NCBI RefSeq assembly: GCF_001403875.1
Contig: NZ_LN884299.1
Span: forward strand, 4,048,047-4,112,046
Reading direction: 5' to 3'
DNA length: 64,000 nucleotides
Source of the DNA: Paenibacillus ihumii
GTDB taxonomy: Bacteria; Bacillota; Bacilli; Paenibacillales; Paenibacillaceae
Below are positions 35,058 through 44,733 of this stretch, piece by piece. The stretch's first letter is position 1, and each line of letters begins with the position of its first letter. The position numbers and the translations under genes were made by a program. The notes under the pieces were generated by a model. That model ran no database searches and was not told the DNA's origin. It saw nothing but the letters and a program-made list of their open reading frames with translations.

Positions 35058-35104
35058 GGGAGGCTGCATCAGGCTGCCGGATGGCGGGTGGTGCAGCCCT
35101 TTGA
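35058..35104 (+). terminator. Hairpin downstream of the doxX-like gene
   Basis: GGGAGGCTGCATCA / TGGTGCAGCCCTTT with an inner GGCTGCCGGATGGCGGG part. It is reminiscent of the dispersed hairpin at 3821 and 6371. It probably ends the doxX-like transcript. Confidence 0.6.
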
Positions 35105-35293
35105 AGTTCTATCGCCAAACAATGATTTAACCTAATCATTTTGAAACAATTTCCAATGTATTAACGTAATTAACTGAACAGGATTAATTTAATATCATAA
35201 ACAAGAAATATTTAGGAGCCCCTGCAGTAAATCTCTGATAAAATTAGCACTATGATCCACCTTATCCCCCAAGGATTAACAGAGGAGGTGTGC

Positions 35294-36037
35294 ATGTTGA
35301 ATGGCTCGAATTTCTTCAAATTGACTGGACTTATCATCGGAATCGTCATCGTGAATATTGTCATTTTGTCCCCGGGATTAATAGGGGTTCAGATTGGGGG
35401 AGCCAGCGCTGTCCAAACGGCATCGGGCATCACACTGTTGGTAATCAGCATCCTGATCGTGCTTTACGCGAGCTACATCTGGATGATTAAAGCTCCCGCG
35501 GTAACGCCTGTCCGAGACATCCAAACCCATGAAGACTACATAGACGCTTTAAGCTACTACAAAAATGAAAAAGCGCTAAAGAAGGACATTCTTCTCGCCC
35601 TGGATCAGTTGGATCGCATGGAAAAGAAAAAAGAAACCTTTGCGGATGTCCTGGGTCAGAGGTTCGATCCGGCTGAGCTGAGCTACAAGAGGTTCAATTC
35701 GGTGATAAATGAGGTGGAGAAGCTCTTCTACCTTAATATCAAAGGGATTCTGAACAAGCTTAGCGTATTCAACGCTTCAGAGCTCGCCATTTTTACCGGA
35801 CAACAACGCGCCAATTCATTTTCAGAGAAATTAGTGAGGGAAAAAACTAAGCTGTACAACGAGTATCTAGCCTATGTCACAGGGTACCTTGAAGCGAATG
35901 AAGAGATTCTCCTCAAGCTCGATAAGCTGCTGCTGGAAATGTCTTTGCTGGGAAGCACGGATTATCGGGAAATCGAAGAGATGCCCTGCATGAAGGAAAT
36001 AGATGCACTTATCAATCAGACCAAATTCTATAAGTAG
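35294..36037 (+). CDS. XpaC-like membrane/coiled-coil protein
   Basis: A 247-residue protein. Two N-terminal membrane segments (about 6-30 and 36-60) precede a Lys/Glu-rich helical domain (ALKKDILLALDQLDRMEKKK) to the end. This layout resembles XpaC, encoded next to the TelA homologue YaaN in Bacillus subtilis; the match is by architecture and context. The frame opens at 35252, but AGAGGAGGTG just before ATG 35294 marks the start. It is first of three genes, followed by the VWA protein after 14 bases. Function is unknown; the locus type is linked to resistance to toxic anions or envelope stress. Confidence 0.7.
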   Translation: MLNGSNFFKLTGLIIGIVIVNIVILSPGLIGVQIGGASAVQTASGITLLVISILIVLYASYIWMIKAPAVTPVRDIQTHEDYIDALSYYKNEKALKKDILLALDQLDRMEKKKETFADVLGQRFDPAELSYKRFNSVINEVEKLFYLNIKGILNKLSVFNASELAIFTGQQRANSFSEKLVREKTKLYNEYLAYVTGYLEANEEILLKLDKLLLEMSLLGSTDYREIEEMPCMKEIDALINQTKFYK

Positions 36038-36051
36038 GAAGGAAGATGTAA

Positions 36052-37740
36052 ATGGCTAGCAAAGGCAAGGTGTTTTTGACTTTAGTGGTCATTGCCGCAG
36101 TTGTTTTCGCTCTGATTTATTTCGGCATTAACCTTACGTCTAATCTCGGCAAATCCAAGACGCAAATTTCCTCAGAAGATGCGGCAAAACGCCTGGAAAA
36201 GCTATATAAGGATATCAAGGTTACTAACATGGAGCCCATTAAGGGACAAATCGATCTGGATCCTGTATCCGTGGGCGACTCCCTCCCCGATATCTCCAAA
36301 TTCCCGGTATCCGTAGACAACACGACAGACAGCTTCGTTGAGATCTTCTCCTCCCCGGAGAAATCGGGAACAGGCGCCGATGGATGGTTAAACGAGGTGG
36401 CTGAGGATTTCAACCGCGCTAAAATTGCAGTAAACGGCAAGACAGCTTCTGTAAAAATCCGCAATATTGCTTCAGGCACAGCTACAGATTACATAAAATC
36501 AGGCAAGTACATTCCGGACGCCTTTACCCCTTCAAATGAACTTTGGGGAGAGATGGTCAAGGCGGAGGGCGTCAAGACCCAGCTTATATCCAATCGACTT
36601 GCCGGAAACGCCGCAGGGATCGTAACGAGCAAGGCAAAATACGATGAGCTGGTAAACAACTACGGCGCTGTAAACATCAAGACGATCACGGAAGCGATTG
36701 CGGACAACGAGCTGTCCATGGGATATACCGATCCTTTCGCCAGCTCTACGGGCATTAACTTTCTGATAACGGCGCTCAAAACCTTTGACAGCTCCAATCT
36801 GCTTGGCGACAAAGCGGTGCAAGGCTTTGAGAAATTCCAGGCCAACGTCCCTTTTACCGCTTCCACCACCCTGCAAATGCGCGAGGCGGCAAATACCGGA
36901 ATGCTGGATGCATTCGTTCTGGAATATCAGATTTACGCGAATTCCCAAGACTTAAAGGGCGGCTATGTCTTCACGCCTTTTGGCGTCCGGCACGATAGCC
37001 CGCTGTATGCCCTGGGCGACCTGCCTCAGGAGAAGCTGGAAATCATTAAGAAATTTGCTGAGTTTACCCAGCAGGATAAGTACCAAAGCTTGGCCGAGAA
37101 AAAGGGCTTCAACGGGCTCGAGGATTACCGTGCGGAGCTTGATGTCGTAGATGGAAACACCTTGTCCGCAGCGCAAAAGCTATGGAAGGAAAAGAAGGAC
37201 GGCAACAAGCCGATTGCCGCCGTATTCGTAGCCGACGTATCCGGCAGCATGGCCGGCGAACCTTTGAACCGTCTGAAAGAATCGCTATTAACCGGCCAAA
37301 AGTACTTGGGCAGAAACAACAGCATCGGCTTCGTATCCTATTCCGACGATGTCTCTATCAATCTGCCGATCGGTAAATACGATACAAATCACCAGTCTAT
37401 GTTCGTCGGTGCGATAAACAGTCTTCAGGCTAGCGGCGGCACGGCTACATTCGATGGGATCATCGTCGCCATCAAGATGCTCCAGGACGAATTGGCCGTT
37501 AACCCCGACATTAAACCTCTGATTTTCGTTTTAAGCGACGGTGAAACCAATGAAGGCCACTCGCTCAAAGATATCAGAGGCTTGATCGAGACCTACAAAA
37601 TTCCAATATATACGATCGGTTACAACGCAAACATTAAGGCGCTCGAAAGCATTTCCAGCATAAATGAAGCAGCCAGCATCAATGCAGATACCGACGATGT
37701 GGTGTATAAGATCAGCAACCTGCTGAACGTTCAAATGTAA
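36052..37740 (+). CDS. Membrane-anchored protein with binding-protein-like and VWA domains
   Basis: A 562-residue protein. One N-terminal membrane helix (about 8-28) is followed by a solute-binding-protein-like region (about 100-370). The C-terminal von Willebrand factor A domain (about 385-562) has an intact MIDAS: DVSGSM, the Thr in GGTATFDG, and Asp in LSDGETNE. The predicted topology places both domains outside the membrane. VWA domains mediate metal-dependent protein contacts. Its position between XpaC-like and TelA genes suggests one complex at the membrane (inference). A GGAAGG site lies before ATG. Confidence 0.8.
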   Translation: MASKGKVFLTLVVIAAVVFALIYFGINLTSNLGKSKTQISSEDAAKRLEKLYKDIKVTNMEPIKGQIDLDPVSVGDSLPDISKFPVSVDNTTDSFVEIFSSPEKSGTGADGWLNEVAEDFNRAKIAVNGKTASVKIRNIASGTATDYIKSGKYIPDAFTPSNELWGEMVKAEGVKTQLISNRLAGNAAGIVTSKAKYDELVNNYGAVNIKTITEAIADNELSMGYTDPFASSTGINFLITALKTFDSSNLLGDKAVQGFEKFQANVPFTASTTLQMREAANTGMLDAFVLEYQIYANSQDLKGGYVFTPFGVRHDSPLYALGDLPQEKLEIIKKFAEFTQQDKYQSLAEKKGFNGLEDYRAELDVVDGNTLSAAQKLWKEKKDGNKPIAAVFVADVSGSMAGEPLNRLKESLLTGQKYLGRNNSIGFVSYSDDVSINLPIGKYDTNHQSMFVGAINSLQASGGTATFDGIIVAIKMLQDELAVNPDIKPLIFVLSDGETNEGHSLKDIRGLIETYKIPIYTIGYNANIKALESISSINEAASINADTDDVVYKISNLLNVQM

Positions 37741-37766
37741 TTCATTTAGCCCAGAGGAGGAATGAC

Positions 37767-38906
37767 ATGTCATTTTCAATGGAAGTGGTTAACCCGGAAG
37801 AGATAAAATCTGCAATTGAAGAGCAGGTGAAGCCTGATCAGGAGGAAGTTTCGCAGCTCAAGGAGCTGGCGCTGAACAACGTCTCGGCGATTTTGGATTT
37901 AGATATCGAATCGCTGGAGAAACGCAAAGCCATCTTACAATCCATTGACAGCTTCGGCATGAACTCAATGAGACAGTCCTCGGAGAAGAATTCCTTGCTC
38001 CAGGTGTCTGTCGGAAATTTATCCAAGACTGGCGATGACGGCGGCCAGGTGGCCAGAGATTTGACCGAGCTGCATCTCCAGCTGAAGGATCTGGATCCAA
38101 GCTTGATCGACTTCGCCAAGACGGGCATTCTTGGCAAGTTCTTTAACCCATTGCGGAGCTACTTCGCCAAATTCGAGAAAGCCGACGCCGTCATTTCCGG
38201 CATCATCAGCTCGCTCGATAAGGGCAAGTCTGTACTCAAGAACGACAATACGACCCTCGAGTTCGAGCAGCAAGCGCTCAGGGACCTCACGAAGAAGCTT
38301 CAAAAGGAAATCCAATTAGGCATGCTGATGGACGAAGAGATTGAATCCCAGCTGGCCGCGGCAAGGCTTCGCCAGGAGTCCGAGGATAAAATAAGATTCA
38401 TTACAGAGGAAGTCTTATTTCCTTTACGTCAACGCGTTATGGACCTGCAGCAGATGCTGGTCGTTAACCAGCAGGGGATCATGGCTATAGAGGTGGTCAT
38501 GCGAAATAACAAAGAGTTGATTCGAGGGGTAGACAGAGCCCGGAACGTTACGGTATCAGCACTGAAGATTTCAGTCACCGTAGCAAGCGCACTCTATAAT
38601 CAGAAGATCGTCCTCAAGAAGATCGAGCTGCTTAACCAAACAACGAACAGCTTGATCAGCAGTACATCAAGAATGCTGAAGGATCAGGGAGCAGCCATTC
38701 ATAAGCAATCCCTTGAGACCAGCATTTCCGTGGATACTCTGAAGCAAGCTTTTACCGACGTTCTATCGGCCTTGGATTCAATTAGCACCTACAAGCAGGA
38801 AGCACTCCCTAAAATGCGCGAAACTATTAACCAATTTAGAGAGCTGGCCGAAAACAGCGAGCAGCAAATTCAGCGTCTGGAGAAGGGGCAAAAGCTAGGC
38901 TTGTAA
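37767..38906 (+). CDS. TelA/KlaA-family toxic anion resistance protein
   Basis: A 379-residue cytoplasmic, mostly helical protein with long coiled coils. Family stretches are FFNPLRSYFAKFEKA, then LVVNQQGIMAIEVVMRNNKELIRGVDRA. TelA homologues are tied to tellurite and other envelope stresses, with unknown mechanism. AGAGGAGGA precedes ATG. It is the third gene of the operon, 26 bases after the VWA gene. Confidence 0.9.
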   Translation: MSFSMEVVNPEEIKSAIEEQVKPDQEEVSQLKELALNNVSAILDLDIESLEKRKAILQSIDSFGMNSMRQSSEKNSLLQVSVGNLSKTGDDGGQVARDLTELHLQLKDLDPSLIDFAKTGILGKFFNPLRSYFAKFEKADAVISGIISSLDKGKSVLKNDNTTLEFEQQALRDLTKKLQKEIQLGMLMDEEIESQLAAARLRQESEDKIRFITEEVLFPLRQRVMDLQQMLVVNQQGIMAIEVVMRNNKELIRGVDRARNVTVSALKISVTVASALYNQKIVLKKIELLNQTTNSLISSTSRMLKDQGAAIHKQSLETSISVDTLKQAFTDVLSALDSISTYKQEALPKMRETINQFRELAENSEQQIQRLEKGQKLGL

Positions 38907-38937
38907 TCGCTAGTCCAGCCATTTGGCAAACATTAAA

Positions 38938-39020
38938 ACAAGGGGCTATCCCAGAAATGATATGCTTCCCATTCGGTAGACAGGTAAAATAATAACACCT
39001 GTTACTGTAAAGGGAGCATA
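38938..39020. other. Possible insertion-sequence end remnant
   Basis: AAGGGGCTATCCCAGAAATG, then TGATATGCTTCCC and GGGAGCATATCA in inverted orientation around AACACCTGTTA. This resembles the ends of some IS elements, but no transposase remains and no second end is seen. It may equally be a terminator-like hairpin of the telA operon. Confidence 0.35.
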
Positions 39021-39067
39021 TCAAAGTCATCATAGATGATCGAGGGGGCCTCTTTTTTATGCTGGAT

Positions 39068-39216
39068 TTCCGTTTCTGCGGAATCTGTGTCTGCGGTATT
39101 CGCTTCTGCGATAGTCGTTTCCGCGGTATCCGGTTCTGCGGTAGTAGTTTCTGCAGAATCCGGTTCTGCGGTATCCGGTTCTGCGATATTCGTTTCTGCG
39201 GTATTCGTTTCCGCGA
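39068..39216. repeat. 15-bp tandem repeat array
   Basis: About ten copies of TTCTGCGGTATTCGT with variants (GTTTCCGCG, AGAATCCGG). ORFs on both strands through it are repeat artefacts. Bases 39217-39575 show no gene. Confidence 0.8.
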
Positions 39217-39576
39217 ATCAATATCGCCCTTGCCTGCATCCCGTTCTTCAACAGATCTTATATTGCTGTCGAACTCGAACACTAAATGGAATTCATGTAA
39301 GCTTTACCGACCACCATCGGCTTAGGTTTAGCTGTCAAACTCGAGCATAATTGGAATTTATGTACCTAATTATACTCTAAACGAATGGTTCAATGGATTA
39401 GATGGATTTCATGCACCTAAAATCAAGAATCCCTCCCCTGATGGACAATTTCCCTTCTTCTAACGACATGAAATCCATTTAAATCTGCTATTCTTTCTTT
39501 GCCTCGGAAACTAACTACTATAAATCCATTTAGAACGGAAACCCCCATGATCCATGCTCGGCGCTAAGGGGAGATC

Positions 39577-40224
39577 GAGAGCATGTTTGGTCACTTCAAT
39601 AGCCCACCAGAGGTCGGAGAGCGTGCTTAGTCACTTCAATAGCCCACCGAAGGCCGAGAGCATGTTTGGTCACTTCAATAGCTCACCGGAGGCCGAGAGC
39701 GTGCTTAGTCACTTCAATAGCCCACCAGAGGTCGGAGAGCGTATTTAGTCACTTCAATAGCCCACCGAAGGCCGAGAGCGTGTTTAGTCACTTCAATCTC
39801 ACCGGAGGTCGAAAGCGTGTTTAGTCACTTCAATAGCTCACCGGAGGTCGAAAGCGTGTTTAATCACTTCAAATCTCACCGAAGGCCGAGAGCGTGTTTA
39901 GTCACTTCAATAGCTCACCGAAGGCCGAGAGCGTGCTTGGTCACTTCAATAGCTCACCGAAGGCCGAGAACCGTGCTTAGTCACTTCAATAGCCCACCGA
40001 AGGCCGAGAGCGTACTTAGTCACTTCAATAGCCCACCAGAGGTCGGAGAGCGTATTTAGTCACTTCAATAGCCCACCGGAGGTCGAGAGCGTGCTTAGTC
40101 ACTTCATGGCCCACCGGAGGTCGAAAGCGTGCTTAATCACTTCAATAGCCCTCCGGAGGTCGGAGAGCGTGCTTGGTCACTTCAATAGCCCTCCGGAGGT
40201 CGAGAGCGTGTTTAGTCACTTCAT
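39577..40224. repeat. 39-bp minisatellite, about 17 units
   Basis: About 17 head-to-tail units of 37-40 bases beginning GAGAGCGTGCTTAGTCACTT and ending CACCGGAGGTC. A full 39-bp unit reads as 13 codons (ESVLSHFNSPPEV), but units of other lengths break the frame. Variants fall in a few classes (GAAGGCC, GGAGGTC, AGAGGTCG) that recur non-adjacently. It lies between the convergent telA and exoA genes. Confidence 0.9.
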
Positions 40225-40312
40225 GGACAACTGGTCGTAACTTTGTGGGGCAGCCTCTGGTTTTTGCATCATTATACGCATAATTTCTTTGTTTCCTTCC
40301 GTCCGCCCCGCC

Positions 40313-41074
40313 TTAAATATCCGCCATCTCCAAGATTACGGGGCAATGGTCGCTGCCCATCACATGGCAATCGATCTGTGCATCCACCAGGCTCTCGCCC
40401 AGCCGGGCCGAGGCCAGGAAGTAATCGATTCTCCAGCCGATGTTCCGCTCCCTGACCTTGGGCATGTACGACCACCAGCTGTAGACATTATCCCGGTCCG
40501 GATAGAAATACCGGAATGTATCGATGAAGCCGGCTTCCAGCAGCTGCGTCATTTTCTCACGCTCCTCCAGCGTGAAGCCGGAATTGCCGACGTTCGACTT
40601 GGCGTTCTTGATGTCGATCTCCCGATGCGCGACATTCATATCCCCGGTTGCAATAACCGGCTTCTGGGCATCCAGTTCAACCAGATAGCGGCGGAACCGC
40701 TCCTCCCACTCCAGCCTGTACGGCAGTCTGGATAGATCCCGCTTCGCGTTCGGCGTATATACATTCACCAAATAGAAGGATTCGAATTCCAGCGTAATGA
40801 TTCGCCCTTCCGGCTCCGCATCCTCTTCAATGCCGTATCGGACCGACAGCGGCTTGATTCTTCTCGTAAATACGGCGGTTCCGGAGTAGCCCTTCTTCTC
40901 GGCATAATTCCAATACTGCTCGTACCCTTCTCCCAAATCTAATTCGATTTGTCCCGCCTGTAGCTTCGTTTCCTGCACGCAAAATATATCGGCATCCGCT
41001 GCCTGGAAATAATCATAAAATCCTTTGTTGACGCATGCTCTGAGCCCGTTGACATTCCATGACACCAGTTTCAT
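40313..41074 (-). CDS. exoA: Exodeoxyribonuclease III (ExoA/Xth)
   Basis: A 253-residue AP endonuclease/3'-exonuclease for base-excision repair. The family motifs are complete: SWNVNGLRA, CVQETKLQ with the metal-binding Glu, GYSGTAVF, VYTPNAKRDLSRLPYR, TGDMNVAHREID with the catalytic Asp, and C-terminal GWRIDYFLAS plus GSDHCPV with the catalytic His. It acts on damaged DNA in the cytoplasm. It is a single gene with its 3' end facing the minisatellite. Confidence 0.97.
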   Translation of the reverse strand: MKLVSWNVNGLRACVNKGFYDYFQAADADIFCVQETKLQAGQIELDLGEGYEQYWNYAEKKGYSGTAVFTRRIKPLSVRYGIEEDAEPEGRIITLEFESFYLVNVYTPNAKRDLSRLPYRLEWEERFRRYLVELDAQKPVIATGDMNVAHREIDIKNAKSNVGNSGFTLEEREKMTQLLEAGFIDTFRYFYPDRDNVYSWWSYMPKVRERNIGWRIDYFLASARLGESLVDAQIDCHVMGSDHCPVILEMADI

Positions 41075-41274
41075 TTCTTCCGTCTCCCTTACCTGTTACA
41101 ATAGATATATCAAGCATATCTTGCAGTTCATCTTCCTGCATCCATCTTTCTCTTCTATTTTGAAGCTTCAATTCAAAATTTACAATGTTTATTCAAAATT
41201 AGCGTTTGCTCACCCGATAAACTAGGAAGAGAACTGTTTTTTGAAATGCTAGGCAGTAAGGGGGTCACAAAGTC

Positions 41275-42012
41275 ATGCCAGAAAAAATAGACATATCTCA
41301 CCAGCCGTCCTCGAAGTCATGCGCTATCTTTACATCCAAATCGCATTTTGAGCAAATTTTGCGGGACAACCAGCCCTTGATTACTATATTCCAGGATTGC
41401 ATTGCCAACATCAAGGAGCATATATCAGGCGCCTATCTCTTCCTGCTAGCTGATGCGGAAGGTGTGCTGATCGCTATGGATTATTGCCAAACCCTGAAGG
41501 AGGTCGTCCGCCAATCCGAAATCCGGGTGGGCATGTATTTTACGGAGGAGAGCTGCGGGGTAAATGCCATCTCGGAAGCGATGGCCCGGCGCGGCCCGGT
41601 TTATTTGCCCCCTGAAGAGCATGAAAGCCCCTTCTTTCAGAATTGGCACTGCTTCTCCACACCGCTGTTGCTAGGAACAACAACGCTAGGCTATCTGGAC
41701 GTCTCAACCATTAACGCCAATATGCGAAGCGAGCTGATCGCCATCGCCAAGCTAATTCCGGGCAACATGCTAAGCAGTCTAAAGAACCAGCCTGGTCCTT
41801 CCCCTGCGGAGGAACGGCCCGTCCACCTGACCGAACGGCAGCTTAACGTGCTTCGGCTCATCGCCCAGGGACAGACCGTGAAATCCATCGCCATTAAGCT
41901 GAACATCAAAGAATGCACAGTGAATCATCACAAAAAAATCATCTTCGAGAAACTCGGCGTTCAATCCAGCACAGAGGCGGTATCTGTCGCTAGCCGGATG
42001 TCCATTCTATAA
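41275..42012 (+). CDS. GAF-LuxR transcriptional regulator
   Basis: A 245-residue protein. The N-terminal ~170 residues form a GAF-like sensor of the type in NtrC-like activators (GMYFTEESCGVNAISEAMAR; GYLDVSTINANMRSEL). The last ~65 residues are a LuxR-type helix-turn-helix (LTERQLNVLRLIAQGQTVKS; IAIKLNIKECTVNHHKKIIF). It has no receiver domain, so a small ligand rather than phosphorylation should control it. An AAGGGGG site precedes ATG. It is an isolated gene and its target is unknown. Confidence 0.85.
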   Translation: MPEKIDISHQPSSKSCAIFTSKSHFEQILRDNQPLITIFQDCIANIKEHISGAYLFLLADAEGVLIAMDYCQTLKEVVRQSEIRVGMYFTEESCGVNAISEAMARRGPVYLPPEEHESPFFQNWHCFSTPLLLGTTTLGYLDVSTINANMRSELIAIAKLIPGNMLSSLKNQPGPSPAEERPVHLTERQLNVLRLIAQGQTVKSIAIKLNIKECTVNHHKKIIFEKLGVQSSTEAVSVASRMSIL

Positions 42013-42273
42013 GCGCTTCACCGTAGCTCTATGTACAGCAATAACCTTTGCTCTATGCAAGCAATACCTATACATTCCTATAGGTGAAGGATGGATTGGT
42101 CTATGCTAAAGTTTTATTTGATACCTGAAACAGAGTAAAACCCTGATTCTCGACAAACTATAGTCCTGATTCCGTAAGGTTCGGATTCGGAGCACCGGCG
42201 GCTGGAGGATCGGCATAAATCGGGTTCCTGATTCTCCGGACAAGCCGGACGCATCTAACAAGGACGCATACCC

Positions 42274-42310
42274 AGAAGAGGAGGCGGCGCCAAGCGCTGC
42301 CTCCTCTTCT
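42274..42310 (+). terminator. Hairpin downstream of the GAF-LuxR gene
   Basis: AGAAGAGGAGGCGGCGC / GCGCTGCCTCCTCTTCT, a very stable stem but with a poor T tract. It lies 260 bases after the stop. The stretch 42013-42273 shows no gene. Confidence 0.6.
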
Positions 42311-42384
42311 GCATGGATTGGCGTGACTCCGGGCTAGCTCGGCTCGCCCTCCGACCTTTTGCTACGTACCTTTCCCCTGGCTTA

Positions 42385-42741
42385 GTCCTTGCCCTAGCTC
42401 CGTCCTTGCTACTGGACTTCGTCCTCGCTACTGGCTCCGCCCTTGCCCCTAGCTCCGTCCTTGCTACTACTGGACTTCGTCCTCGCTACTGGCTCCGCCC
42501 TTGCCCCTAGCTCCGCCCTTGCCCCTAGCTCCGTCCTTGCTACTGGACTTCGTCCTCGCTACTGGCTCCGCCCTTGCCCCTAGCTCCGCCCTTGCTACTG
42601 GACTTCGTCCTCGCTACTGGCTCCGCCCTTGCCCCTAACTCCGTCCCTGCCCCTAGCTTCGCCCTTGCTACTGGCCTCCGTCCTCGCTACTGGCTCCGCC
42701 CTTGCCTCTAGCTCGCCCTTGACCCTAGCTCCGTCCTGCCC
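42385..42741. repeat. Minisatellite of ~18-bp submotifs next to the permease stop
   Basis: Repeats of CTAGCTCCGCCCTTGCC and TACTGGACTTCGTCCTCGC in a higher-order pattern of about 55 bases. It reaches the stop of the minus-strand permease, and the last permease codons resemble the repeat unit. Confidence 0.85.
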
Positions 42742-44088
42742 CTAGCTTTGTCCCTGCCTGACTTCGCCCTTGCTCCTGCTCCAGATGCGTGTCATCAGCA
42801 GCGTTATGCCGCCGATAAGCACAATAAATCCCAGGCTGATCCATAGTCCCGGCCGGCTCTTGTCATGAAACATAGTGCCGGTGACCGCCAGCGCAATGAT
42901 TGCCGTGCTGATCCAGCGCTTGGTCTGCTCCCAGCCGCTTAGCTCCAGCAGCCGGCCGGACGTAACCAGAATGAAAATCCAGTTGTACATCAGTATCAGC
43001 CCGGCTGCAGTCGTTACGTATTCATACATCTTCTCCGGCATGAGCAGGGCCAGGAGAATCGAACCGCACAAAGCCAGCGCCGTAACGCCGATCGCGTAAT
43101 AAGGGGTCTCCTTCTTTCCGCGGCTTACCTTGGCGAACAGCGGAGGAGCGTCCTTGTTCTTGGCCAATGTCACAAGAATCGTAATTACGGCGAACAGCGA
43201 CGCAATCATCGTCGAGAATCCGGCAATGATGAACACCCCGTTAAAAAGATGCGGCACAAAGGTTAAGCCATATCCCTTCAAGGCCATAACGAACGGGCTT
43301 TCCTTGCTCCCCATCGTGGTCCAGGGTACCAGAGTTAATGCCAGCACCAGGGAAGCCATATAGAGAACCGCCAATGTCCCGATCATCCATCGCCCTGCCT
43401 TGGGGGCATCCTCCAGCTTCTTCAGCCGAATTGCGATCATCCCCATTACCTCGATGCCGCCGAAGGCGTAGAAGGCATAAATAAGGCTGGACCATCCGCC
43501 TATGGCGCCGGTCGGAAAGACGGGCAAGGGCCAGTCCGGGGCATGCTTGCCCCCGCCAAGCCAGCCAAACAGCGCCGCGCCGGCAAGACCCAGGAAAGCA
43601 ATGATCGCCGCCAGCTTCAAGACTGCAAATAAATGCTCTGCGCGCTCAAAGCCCTGCGTTCCCAAAATGATAATAATTAAGCCAAGCACTGCATATACCG
43701 AAGCGAATATCCACATCGGCACTCCCGGGAACCATAGCCGGGTGAACAGAGAGAGGGCGGCCATTTGGCTTCCCATAATAAGAATTTCTGAAGAGAAATA
43801 TACCCAGCCGCAGCTGAAGCCAGCCCAGCGCCCAAAGCCTTTTCGGGCATATACGCAGAACGACCCTTCCTGAGGATCCTTGGAAGACATCTTTGCGAGC
43901 ACATCAAATACGACGAATGTTCCGATCGCTGCCAATAGGAAAGCTGGAATAATGGCAGGTCCGCCGATTTGGATGCCGACCCCCGTCCCGAGGAAATACC
44001 CTGTCCCGATCGTGCAAGCGACCCCCATCAAGGAGAGCTGCCACCATTGCAGCGGCTTAGCCTCCCCGCCTTTGCTTGTCTTATTCAA
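42742..44088 (-). CDS. APC-superfamily amino acid permease
   Basis: A 448-residue membrane transporter with about 12 hydrophobic segments and the APC start GVACTIGTGYFLGTGVGIQ. The conserved GGIEVMGMIAIRLKKLEDAPK loop follows helix 6. It should import an amino acid by proton or cation symport; the substrate cannot be told. The C-terminus (RSKGEVRQGQS) runs into the 42385-42741 repeat, so the tail may have been altered by repeat growth. It is a single gene. Confidence 0.9.
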   Translation of the reverse strand: MNKTSKGGEAKPLQWWQLSLMGVACTIGTGYFLGTGVGIQIGGPAIIPAFLLAAIGTFVVFDVLAKMSSKDPQEGSFCVYARKGFGRWAGFSCGWVYFSSEILIMGSQMAALSLFTRLWFPGVPMWIFASVYAVLGLIIIILGTQGFERAEHLFAVLKLAAIIAFLGLAGAALFGWLGGGKHAPDWPLPVFPTGAIGGWSSLIYAFYAFGGIEVMGMIAIRLKKLEDAPKAGRWMIGTLAVLYMASLVLALTLVPWTTMGSKESPFVMALKGYGLTFVPHLFNGVFIIAGFSTMIASLFAVITILVTLAKNKDAPPLFAKVSRGKKETPYYAIGVTALALCGSILLALLMPEKMYEYVTTAAGLILMYNWIFILVTSGRLLELSGWEQTKRWISTAIIALAVTGTMFHDKSRPGLWISLGFIVLIGGITLLMTRIWSRSKGEVRQGQS

Positions 44089-44181
44089 CGCACTGACTCC
44101 CTTGTCGATGTATTTTATAGGTCATCGCTTATTGTGCTGTGTAGGGAGCGTAAATATTCCGGTACCGTACAGCATGCCGAG

Positions 44182-44540
44182 TCAGACAAAGTTTTTGCGA
44201 AGGATCTCATGAACATTTCGACAGGCCAAATTCACCCGGGAACTTTCCATCCACGTCATAGGCCTGATACGCAAAGATTCCCGTCCAGCATCCTCGCTGC
44301 ACATTCGCTTGCCGATTTGAAAACAGACCTCGTAGAAGCGATCCGTCTTCTTCTCGTTGAACTTCTGCCCCAGAGCATTGATCGGAACATACACCGTGCC
44401 CTCTCCCGGCTCAGCGGCCTCGCCGCCATAAACCAGATAAAAGCGCGAATACTCATAGTTATGTCCTGGAGCACAAGATCAGTGGCGAATTCATCAAATA
44501 CCTCGGCTATTCCTGCATTTTACTCTAAGTATTTCCACCG
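44182..44540 (-). pseudogene. Frameshifted gene remnant, family unknown
   Basis: Three overlapping minus-strand frames each carry protein-like sequence in turn: GIAEVFDEFATDLVLQD, then HNYEYSRFYLVYGGEAAE with VYVPINALGQKFNEKK and FYEVCFQIGKRM, then IFAYQAYDVDGKFPGEFGL. Reading continuity needs two frame changes (near 44470 and 44300), so I interpret this as a decayed gene. I do not recognise the family. It has no start codon context and ends upstream of the permease gene. Confidence 0.4.
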
Positions 44541-44733
44541 TAAACAGGGCGGTGAGTCGCGGCGATTTTCCACGGCTTGTCCGTGCCTTATTTAATTTTC
44601 GGCACAGCCATTCCGTCTGGCCTGCAATAGTTGACTCTGTGTTGAGAACAATGAAATACTTTCAGCTTGGGATCGGCTTGGGACCGGCTTCGGGTCGGGT
44701 TTGGGATCAGGCTTGGCATACGCTTTTGCGGCA

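Noticed and set aside
39577..40224. CRISPR-like regular repeat array
   Set aside because: The whole 39-bp unit is conserved, with no unique spacers, and no cas genes are nearby; it is a minisatellite.
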